Part shown: positions 32,000 through 38,133 of the stretch, piece after piece
How the letters are laid out: every line of letters begins with the position of its first letter
Numbering within the stretch: position 1 is the stretch's first letter
From: Burkholderiales bacterium
GTDB taxonomy: Bacteria > Pseudomonadota > Gammaproteobacteria > Burkholderiales > Eutrophovitaceae
NCBI GenBank assembly: GCA_035560005.1
Contig: DATMAN010000100.1
Coordinates: 1 to 38,133 of the forward strand
DNA: 38,133 bases
Reading direction: 5' to 3'
Notes under the pieces: model-generated
Database searches by the model: none
The model's input: the letters and a program-made list of their open reading frames with translations, nothing else
What the model was told of the DNA's origin: nothing
Position numbers and translations under genes: made by a program

Positions 32000-34900
32000 T
32001 CGCCGTCATGCGCTCCGTCACCACCGAATCGCCACGAATCCCTGTCCCGCAGGGTATCCTCGCGGCGCGCTCGCGAGGCTCGTCGACCGCGCCGGGCAGA
32101 AGTTGCGGCCGGGGCGCGGCGCCGTGCGCGAGCGGTCGCGCTGCCTGGTGGCTGGCGCTGATCGGCGTCGCGTTGTCCGCAGCTTCGGCGCAGGCGCAGA
32201 TCGCCTTCCGCGGCGCGGCTTCGGCAGCGGTGCCCGAATCCTCGACCATCGCTTACGGCGGGCAGGGTGCTTTCGCGACGCGCGGAAACTGCGGCTCGAT
32301 CAGCCCGTCGCTGCCGGCGGGGACTGCCGCGGGAGATCTGCTCGTGGCCCTGGTGGCTTCCGGCGCTTCGCCCACGCTTTCCATGCCCGGCTGGAACGTG
32401 CTTTTCCAGCACAACCCGGTCGGCACGCTGACCTCGGCCATTTACTGGCGGATCGCCACCGGCGGCGACCCCAACACGATCACCCAGTCGGGCACCTGCA
32501 ACGTGCTCGCCGCGCGCATCTCGCGCTTCACCGGAGTCGATGCGCTCAGCCCGTTCATGACGGCGCCGCTGGCGGGCACGAACTGGTCCTACCAGAACGC
32601 GAACACCGTCACCACCGGCAGCGAGACGACGAACTACTCCGGAGCGATGCTGGTCGCGACCGCGCACAGCACCGATGACGATACGTTCGGTGCACTCGGC
32701 GGCTTCACGCAGGCCTATACCTCGCGCACAACGACCGGCAATGACGTGGCCATAGCGCTGTATTACGCCAGTCAGACCGGGCCGGGCAGCGCGGGACCGT
32801 ACACGATTACCAAGGACCGGGGCTCGGATCCCAACCACGGCACGGTGTTCGCGCTGCGCGCCAAGAACACACGGCTCACGATCAACGTGCCGGCGGGCAC
32901 GGTGGCCAACGACGTCATGATCGCGTCGGTCACGGTGCGCCCCTGCAGCAGCGCCAGCGGGGGCGCCTGCACCATGGCCGTCACTGCGCCGGCGGGCTGG
33001 ACGCTGGTCGATCAGGTGGATCAGACCACCGGTGGAGGCACCGGCGGCTTCGGCAATCGCCTGTTCGTCTACCGCAGGGTTGCGGCCGGAGCGGAGCCCG
33101 CCAGCTATACCTGGCTGATCAATGGACCGCCGGCACAAAACGGCGCGGCGGGCGGCATCGTCTCCTTCTCCGGAGTGGACAACGCGAGCCCGATCATCAC
33201 ATCCGTGGGACAGGCCACCGCTTCCTCGACCTCCCATGCCGCGCCGAGCCTCGACGTCGGAACGGTAGCCAATGCCTGGCTGCTGACGACCCATTCGTCG
33301 AACTCCTCGAGCTTCTGGACTCCGCCCGCCGGAATGACGGAGCGCGTGGACATCGCCTCGCTTGCACCGCCGGATGATCTCGGACTGTCCATCCAGATAA
33401 ACACGGAGCTGCTGGCGGGCACCGGGGCGACCGGAACGCGAACCGCGAGCTATGCCGCGCCCGCGCCCGCCGCCGACTCCGGCGCCACCCACGCGCTGGC
33501 GCTGCGTCCGGCGCCCACGCTCGACCACTTCTCGATCTCGCACAGCGCAAGCGGCGTGGCGTGCGAGGACCAGACCATCACCATCACCGCGCACAATGCC
33601 AGCCACAATCCGGTAAGCGCCAACGGCCTGACGGTTGCGCTGTCCACCAGCAACGGGCGGGGCACGTGGACCGGCATCGTGGCGGGCGGTGGCGCGCTCT
33701 CCGATCCGACCGCGGGCGACGGAGCGGCCACGTATACCTTTGCGGCCGGCTCCAATTCGGTCAGTCTGACCTTCCGCTATGCGAACCTCGCCACTGCTTC
33801 GGAAACCTTCAGCTTCAACGTCTCGGGCGGCGGTTTCTCGGAATCCAGCGGCAGCGCCAACGCCGGCGACGATCCGCCCTTCACCATGGCGCAGGCCGGG
33901 TTCCAGTTCCGCAACGTCACCGACGCGACGACGCTCATCCCCGCCCAGATCGCCGCCAAGCCATCGAATGCCGGCTTTGGCGCCAGGACCATCCGCCTGC
34001 GCGCGATTCGCACCGACACGGCGACGGGCGCCTGCACCGGTCTGTTCGGCAGCCAGTCGCGCACCGTCGATTTGGGGGCGGAGTGCAACAATGCTGCGTC
34101 GTGCGCCGGCCGCCAGGTCAACATCAACGGCACGAACATCGCGACGAGCAACGACAACGGCGGCGCCGGCGCGGCGGCCTATACCGGCATCTCGCTGGCG
34201 TTCAATGCCTCGTCGGAAGCCGATCTCTCGATCACCTACCCGGACGCCGGGCGAATGTTGCTGCACGCGCGCTACGACCTGGACACCGCGGTCGCGGGTT
34301 TCGAGATGACGGGCGCCTCGAACCCATTTGCCGTGCGGCCCTTCGCGTTCCATCTGAGCGGACCGGGTATTCCCGGCGTGACCGGTCCGGCGGGCTCGGT
34401 GTTCAAAAAAGCCGGCGAGAACTTCGACGTGACGGTGACTGCGGTCGGCTGGCAAGCCGGTGACGACGCCAACAACGACGGCATGCCGGACAGCGGTGCG
34501 AACCTGGCCGACAACCTCGTGCTGCCCAACTTCGGACAGGAAACGCCGGCGGAGAGCGTGACATTGACCCATACACTGGTGGCTCCGGCGGGCGGCGCGT
34601 CGGGCAGTCTGACTGGAGCCCTGTTCTCAGGCTTCGCCGGCGGTTCCCGGACCAACGCCATGTCCTGGAGCGAGGTGGGCAGCATCGCGCTGGATGCTGC
34701 CCTGACCGGCGGCAATTACCTCGGCGATGGCGGGAATGCGGTCGGCACTGTTGGTCCGCTCGGCCGCTTCATTCCGGACCATTTCTTCCTCGCGCCGGGT
34801 GCAACGCTGACCAACCGCGCCGCGCTCGCGTGCGCGCCGGCATCGAGCTTCACGTATCTGGGCGAAAGGCTGGGCCTGTCTTTCACCCTGCAGGCGCGCA

Positions 34901-35763
34901 ACAGCGCGAATGCCGTGACCCAGAATTACGGCACCGCCAACGGTTTCGCGAAGCTCGATCCGGCGACCGTCGCTCAGCTCGGATTGGGGGCGCTTTCGGG
35001 GACGACCGACCTGACTGCGCGCATCGGGTCGCCCGCGGCGAGCGGAAGCTTCGTGTTCGGCGCGGCGAGCATCGGCGCCACGCTCGCCATCGATCGTGCA
35101 GCCGCGCCCGACGGACCCTACGTCGCGACCCGTATCGGCATCGCGCCCGCGGATTCCGATGCGGTACGCCTGCGCGCGTCGGACTACGACATGGACGTCG
35201 ACGGCGCCGGGGGCAACGACCATCAGCAGGTGGGTGCGAATACCGAAGTGCGCTTCGGACGGCTGCGCAGTTTCAACGCCTCGGGCACCACACTGCTCGA
35301 TCTTCCGCTGCGTCTGGAGACCCAGCACTACACCGGTACCGGGTTCGTGCGCAACTCCGCCGACAGTTGCACGCGACTGGATGCCACTGCGATCGGCATC
35401 GACAACGCGACATCGAACCTGGTCCCGATCGCCGATTGCAAGACCGCGCTGAGGATCGACAGCGCTCAGATCCAGTTCCAGAACGGCCAGCTCGCCAGCG
35501 GCGTGAATCTGCGACTGCTCAAGCCGGGCGGCGCCTATAACGGCAGCGTGAATCTGACGGTGAATCTGGGCGCCGCAACCAGCGTCGCGAAGACCTGCAC
35601 CAGTCAGGGTCCGGCCGGTTACGTCGATGCCACGAGCGCAAATCTCCCGTATCTCAGGAGCAACTGGGGCAGTGGCGCTTTCGACGATGACCCGGTTTCG
35701 CGGGCGACTTTCGGAATCTACCGGAATGCCGACGAGTTCATTTACTTCCGCGAGATCTACTAG
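31996..35763 (+). CDS. mshQ: MSHA pilus-associated adhesin-like protein MshQ
   Basis: A 1255-residue secreted protein. A signal peptide hydrophobic core lies at about 51-62 with cleavage near AQA-Q68, after an unusually long N-terminal region of some 47 residues; no better start is in frame. Two related beta-rich domains follow (about 69-292 and 293-508), sharing PAGT-x-A-x-D, a central Trp region and the S-[RV]-F-[TS]-GVD-x-SP motif. A bacterial Ig-like region lies at about 510-620. The C-terminal half is DUF6701-like and ends with DDDPVSRATFGIYRNADEFIYFREIY, the MshQ hallmark. It may act at the pilus tip or as a cell-surface adhesin. Confidence 0.9.
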   Translation: MIAVMRSVTTESPRIPVPQGILAARSRGSSTAPGRSCGRGAAPCASGRAAWWLALIGVALSAASAQAQIAFRGAASAAVPESSTIAYGGQGAFATRGNCGSISPSLPAGTAAGDLLVALVASGASPTLSMPGWNVLFQHNPVGTLTSAIYWRIATGGDPNTITQSGTCNVLAARISRFTGVDALSPFMTAPLAGTNWSYQNANTVTTGSETTNYSGAMLVATAHSTDDDTFGALGGFTQAYTSRTTTGNDVAIALYYASQTGPGSAGPYTITKDRGSDPNHGTVFALRAKNTRLTINVPAGTVANDVMIASVTVRPCSSASGGACTMAVTAPAGWTLVDQVDQTTGGGTGGFGNRLFVYRRVAAGAEPASYTWLINGPPAQNGAAGGIVSFSGVDNASPIITSVGQATASSTSHAAPSLDVGTVANAWLLTTHSSNSSSFWTPPAGMTERVDIASLAPPDDLGLSIQINTELLAGTGATGTRTASYAAPAPAADSGATHALALRPAPTLDHFSISHSASGVACEDQTITITAHNASHNPVSANGLTVALSTSNGRGTWTGIVAGGGALSDPTAGDGAATYTFAAGSNSVSLTFRYANLATASETFSFNVSGGGFSESSGSANAGDDPPFTMAQAGFQFRNVTDATTLIPAQIAAKPSNAGFGARTIRLRAIRTDTATGACTGLFGSQSRTVDLGAECNNAASCAGRQVNINGTNIATSNDNGGAGAAAYTGISLAFNASSEADLSITYPDAGRMLLHARYDLDTAVAGFEMTGASNPFAVRPFAFHLSGPGIPGVTGPAGSVFKKAGENFDVTVTAVGWQAGDDANNDGMPDSGANLADNLVLPNFGQETPAESVTLTHTLVAPAGGASGSLTGALFSGFAGGSRTNAMSWSEVGSIALDAALTGGNYLGDGGNAVGTVGPLGRFIPDHFFLAPGATLTNRAALACAPASSFTYLGERLGLSFTLQARNSANAVTQNYGTANGFAKLDPATVAQLGLGALSGTTDLTARIGSPAASGSFVFGAASIGATLAIDRAAAPDGPYVATRIGIAPADSDAVRLRASDYDMDVDGAGGNDHQQVGANTEVRFGRLRSFNASGTTLLDLPLRLETQHYTGTGFVRNSADSCTRLDATAIGIDNATSNLVPIADCKTALRIDSAQIQFQNGQLASGVNLRLLKPGGAYNGSVNLTVNLGAATSVAKTCTSQGPAGYVDATSANLPYLRSNWGSGAFDDDPVSRATFGIYRNADEFIYFREIY

Positions 35764-35789
35764 GACGGGCTGCGGTCGCGGATTATTCA

Positions 35790-35818
35790 TTGACGACAAG
35801 GGTTTATTCGTCTATTTT
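35790..35818 (+). promoter_or_regulatory. Sigma-70-type promoter of mshI
   Basis: TTGACG (35790-35795) and TATTTT (35813-35818) are exactly 17 bases apart in an AT-rich stretch between mshQ and mshI. Transcription would start near 35825, about 22 bases before ATG 35847. It would make mshI and following genes a second transcription unit. Confidence 0.7.
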
Positions 35819-35846
35819 CGCGCCACAATTAAACTCCGGAAACGAG

Positions 35847-36776
35847 ATGCTCGGGCGTAAAAGAAGCTCCGGTCTGACAGCGGTTCATCTGCAGTCCGAT
35901 CGGGTGGACGTGGCGCGCATCGCGCGCACTGGCCTGCGGCCCAGGGTCGAGCTGTGCACCTCCTTCCCCAACCGGGGAAACGAACTGGAGACGCTTTCCC
36001 AGGCACGCAAGCGCCTGCACCTCGACCGCCATCGCTGCGCGACACTGCTCCCAAGTACAGACTACCGCCTGCAACTGCTGGAGGCGCCCAATGTCCCGGA
36101 GCCGGAGATCAAGGCGGCGACTCGTTGGCGGCTGAAGGACGCCCTGGATTATCCGGTCGATGCGGCGACGGTGGACGTCTTCTTCGTCCCTTCCGATCCC
36201 GCTGCCCCGACCCGGGCGCGCTTGCTCTATGCGGTGGCCGCGTCGAACGAAAGAATCGGCGCCTGCATGAATCTCTTCGCTCAGGCCCGGCTGCCACTCG
36301 CGGTCATCGACATTCCGGAGATGGCACAGCGCAACCTTGCGGCATTGTTCGAGGTCGAGCGCCGTGCGCTGGCGCTGCTCTCGTTCACGGAACAGCGCGG
36401 ACTGCTCACTTTTACCTGCGGCGGCGAGTTGTACGTGGCGCGGACGATCGAAACCGGCCTCGCGGCCATGGCAGCGGCTCAAGGAGACCTGAGGGCGCAA
36501 CTGTTCGAACGCATCGTGCTGGAGGTGCAACGCTCGCTCGATCATTTCGAGCGCCAGTTCAGCGCGCTGCCGGTGGCCAGGCTGCTGCTCGCTCCGATGC
36601 CCGAAGAGGTCGGGCTGCATGCCCATCTGGCGCAAAACCTCTACGTTCCGGTCGAGGTGGCGCGGCTCGAGGCGGTGCTGGACCTGCAAGAGGTGCCCGA
36701 CCTGGCTGTGCCGGAGAATCAGTCCCGAAGCTTTCTGGCGCTCGGCGCGGCGCTCAGGGAAGAGGCGCTGCAGTGA
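35847..36776 (+). CDS. mshI: MSHA biogenesis protein MshI (PilM-like)
   Basis: This 309-residue cytoplasmic protein resembles the PilM/GspL actin-like fold. Landmarks include GLTAVHLQSDRVDVARIAR at the start, CATLLPSTDYRLQLLEAPNVPEPEIKAATRWRLKDALDYPVD, and LLSFTEQRGLLTFTCGGELYVARTIE. It would bind the N-terminus of the PilN-like protein encoded next. The frame begins at 35790 within the promoter; ATG 35847 has a GGAAACGAG site. The GTG of the next gene overlaps its stop. No nucleotide-binding motif is strong. Confidence 0.85.
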   Translation: MLGRKRSSGLTAVHLQSDRVDVARIARTGLRPRVELCTSFPNRGNELETLSQARKRLHLDRHRCATLLPSTDYRLQLLEAPNVPEPEIKAATRWRLKDALDYPVDAATVDVFFVPSDPAAPTRARLLYAVAASNERIGACMNLFAQARLPLAVIDIPEMAQRNLAALFEVERRALALLSFTEQRGLLTFTCGGELYVARTIETGLAAMAAAQGDLRAQLFERIVLEVQRSLDHFERQFSALPVARLLLAPMPEEVGLHAHLAQNLYVPVEVARLEAVLDLQEVPDLAVPENQSRSFLALGAALREEALQ

Positions 36777-37405
36777 CCCAGCAGATCAATCTCTACAATG
36801 CGGCGCTGGAGAAGAAGCGCGAACTTCTCTCGCTGCCTGGACTGGTGATCGTCTGGGGATGCGCTGTGCTGCTCGTGGCGCTCGCGGCGGCACTCGCCAG
36901 CCTCAGAGTGTCGGCACTCGGCGCCGAACTCCAGAAGGAGGCTGCAGCACGCACCGCGGCGCAGACCGAGTTGAGTCGCTTGTCGGCTCAGGTCGGCTCG
37001 CGTCAGCGCGATCCGGCGCTCGCGGCCGCGGCTGCGCGCCTCGAAGCAGAGCTCGCCGGTCGCCAGGAAGTGATGCGCACGCTGCGCGGAGGGATCATCG
37101 GCAACACGGACGGGTTCTCCGAATACATGCGGGCATTCGCCCGGCAGTCGTTCGAAGGCGTGTGGCTGACCCGTTTCCGGCTCGCCGGCGCCGGGCAGGA
37201 CGTGGTCCTCGAAGGGCGTGCATTGAGTCCGGAACTGGTGCCCGACTACGTGCAACGGCTCAATCGCGAAGCGATGCTCAAGGGCCACGCATTCGCCGAG
37301 CTGCAGATGCAGCGTCCCGCGGCCGAGACGGGGGAAGCGCCACCCTACATCGAGTTCCGGCTCGCGACGATGCCGTCGGCGACCGGGCGCGGGGAGCAGC
37401 CGTGA
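36773..37405 (+). CDS. PilN-like protein of the MSHA assembly (MshI-linked)
   Basis: The 210-residue protein has the conserved cytoplasmic N-terminus QQINLYNAAL, which in PilN binds PilM, then one membrane helix (about 23-46) and a periplasmic coiled coil (about 47-100). The C-terminal domain (VWLTRFRLAGAGQDVVLEGRALSPELVPDYVQRL) is the ferredoxin-like PilN fold. In some MSHA loci this part is fused to, or named with, MshI. GTG 36773 overlaps the mshI stop as GTGA. Confidence 0.85.
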   Translation: MTQQINLYNAALEKKRELLSLPGLVIVWGCAVLLVALAAALASLRVSALGAELQKEAAARTAAQTELSRLSAQVGSRQRDPALAAAAARLEAELAGRQEVMRTLRGGIIGNTDGFSEYMRAFARQSFEGVWLTRFRLAGAGQDVVLEGRALSPELVPDYVQRLNREAMLKGHAFAELQMQRPAAETGEAPPYIEFRLATMPSATGRGEQP

Positions 37406-38049
37406 TGGCGCAGTGGCGCGCGCTGGAGGATCGCTTCGCGCGGCTGGCGCGGCGCGAGAAGCTGGTGATCCTGCTCGGCGGCGTCTTGGCCATCCTGGCT
37501 CTTGGCGTCTCCGCGGTCGAGAGCCGGTTCAAGCAGGCAGCGCAGCTGCACAAACAGGTGTCGCAGGCCCGCGCCGACGCGGCCGCCGCGCGCGCCCAGG
37601 CTGCGGAGATGGTTCGGCGGCTGGCGCAGGACCCCGACGCCGACACGCGAGCCCGCATCGCGGAACTGCGTAGCCAGATCGAGCGCCTCGACGCGGAAGT
37701 CAAAGGCGTGCATCGCGGCCTGGTCGCGCCACAGCGCATGGCGGCGGTGCTCGAAGAGATGCTCACCCGCAACCGGCGGGTGCGCCTGATCAGCCTCAAG
37801 ACCCTGCCGGTGACCGGCTTGCTGGAAGCAAGCGACCCGCAGGCCGAGCGCAACGTCTACAAGCACGGGCTGGAGATGACTCTGCAGGGCAGCTACCTGG
37901 ATCTGCTCGACTATGTCGCCCGGCTGGAGAAACTGCCGGTGCAGATGTTCTGGGGCCAGGCGACGATGGACGCCACCGCTTACCCGAGAGTGCGTCTGGT
38001 CGTCACCGTGTACACGCTGTCGCTGGACAAGCAGTGGCTCGTGGTGTGA
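37405..38049 (+). CDS. mshJ: MSHA biogenesis protein MshJ (PilO-like)
   Basis: The 214-residue protein has one membrane helix (about 23-38), a coiled coil (about 40-100, with QLHKQVSQARADAAAARAQ) and a C-terminal domain with LISLKTLPVTGLL, VYKHGLEMTLQGSYLDLLDYVARLEKLPVQMFW and VRLVVTVYTLSLDKQWL, the MshJ/PilO pattern. It pairs with the PilN-like protein. A GGGGAG site precedes ATG 37405; GTG 37402 is equally possible. The mshK start overlaps its last base. Confidence 0.9.
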   Translation: MAQWRALEDRFARLARREKLVILLGGVLAILALGVSAVESRFKQAAQLHKQVSQARADAAAARAQAAEMVRRLAQDPDADTRARIAELRSQIERLDAEVKGVHRGLVAPQRMAAVLEEMLTRNRRVRLISLKTLPVTGLLEASDPQAERNVYKHGLEMTLQGSYLDLLDYVARLEKLPVQMFWGQATMDATAYPRVRLVVTVYTLSLDKQWLVV

Positions 38050-38133
38050 TGCGACGTCACGCGCCGCGCGTCCTGCTCTTCTGGTGTGCGTTGTTCGCCG
38101 CCGCGGCGGGGCAGGCGCAGCAGCTGCGCGACC
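38049..38133 (+). CDS. mshK: MshK, partial at the window edge
   Basis: The ATG at 38049 overlaps the mshJ stop and opens 28 codons that run off the window. They encode a signal peptide (basic start RRHAPR, hydrophobic VLLFWCALFAAAA, cleavage near GQA-Q) followed by QLRD. MshK/PilP-like proteins typically continue as LRDPTRPP here, and mshK follows mshJ in MSHA loci. The call depends mostly on position. Confidence 0.6.
   Translation, partial: MRRHAPRVLLFWCALFAAAAGQAQQLRD

Noticed and set aside
32000..35700. Long minus-strand frame antisense to mshQ
   Set aside because: The plus-strand frame ends with the MshQ hallmark and begins coupled to mshP; the antisense frame is Arg/Gly-rich with no motif.

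Overview
The window looks like a chromosomal segment of a GC-rich betaproteobacterium. This rests on conserved gene strings I know from that group: dacA-dat-ybeD-lipB-lipA, argB-HAD-slmA, gpmA-envC-ctpA-moeB and rhodanese-grxC-secB-gpsA. Nearly all of it is coding, with many 4-base start/stop overlaps and frequent GTG starts. I see no rRNA, tRNA, CRISPR array, complete insertion sequence or prophage.

Layout. 1-734: a VapBC-type toxin-antitoxin pair with a palindromic operator over its promoter. 991-4643: four plus-strand genes for lipopolysaccharide core or other surface glycans (two family 2 glycosyltransferases, a heptosyltransferase-like family 9 enzyme, a methyltransferase). 4899-8918, minus strand: PBP5-type carboxypeptidase, D-amino acid transaminase, YbeD, LipB and LipA. 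9003-12458: a copper-related block. It holds a PCu(A)C periplasmic copper chaperone, converging on a minus-strand operon of ECF sigma factor, small zinc-finger anti-sigma candidate, Cys-rich bufferin-like precursor peptide, DUF692 (MNIO) modifying enzyme and DUF2063 partner. 12571-16092: a sigma-32-type heat-shock promoter with an hsp20 gene and terminator, then argB, an HAD nucleotidase, slmA and a small lipoprotein. 16119-20403, minus strand: moeB/thiF, ctpA, envC and gpmA. 20462-24831: a PglL/WaaL-type membrane enzyme, then rhodanese, grxC, secB, an SH3-domain protein and gpsA. 25142 to the right edge: an MSHA type IV pilus locus, mshE-mshG-mshF-like-two pilins-mshC-mshD-mshO-mshP-mshQ, then a second promoter and mshI-pilN-like-mshJ-mshK, the last cut by the window end.

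How the genes work together. The bufferin block has the parts of a copper-sequestering RiPP pathway: a secreted Cys-rich peptide with repeated N-A-C-K-G motifs, a putative multinuclear iron enzyme with its partner, and a dedicated sigma/anti-sigma pair. The precursor also carries a convincing lipobox, so the product may be membrane-anchored rather than freely periplasmic. The MSHA locus encodes an extension ATPase with two intact c-di-GMP-binding motifs, a platform protein, major and minor pilins, a large MshQ adhesin-like protein and the inner-membrane PilMNO-like set. A strong 13-bp hairpin directly after the second pilin gene, and a separate promoter before mshI, suggest that the segments of the locus are expressed at different levels.

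The best candidates for something new are the lipobox-bearing bufferin precursor and its operon, the inverted-repeat element at 14092-14298, the structured intergenic region before mshE, and the post-pilin hairpin. All functional calls come from reading the sequence and recalled family knowledge; no database search was run.
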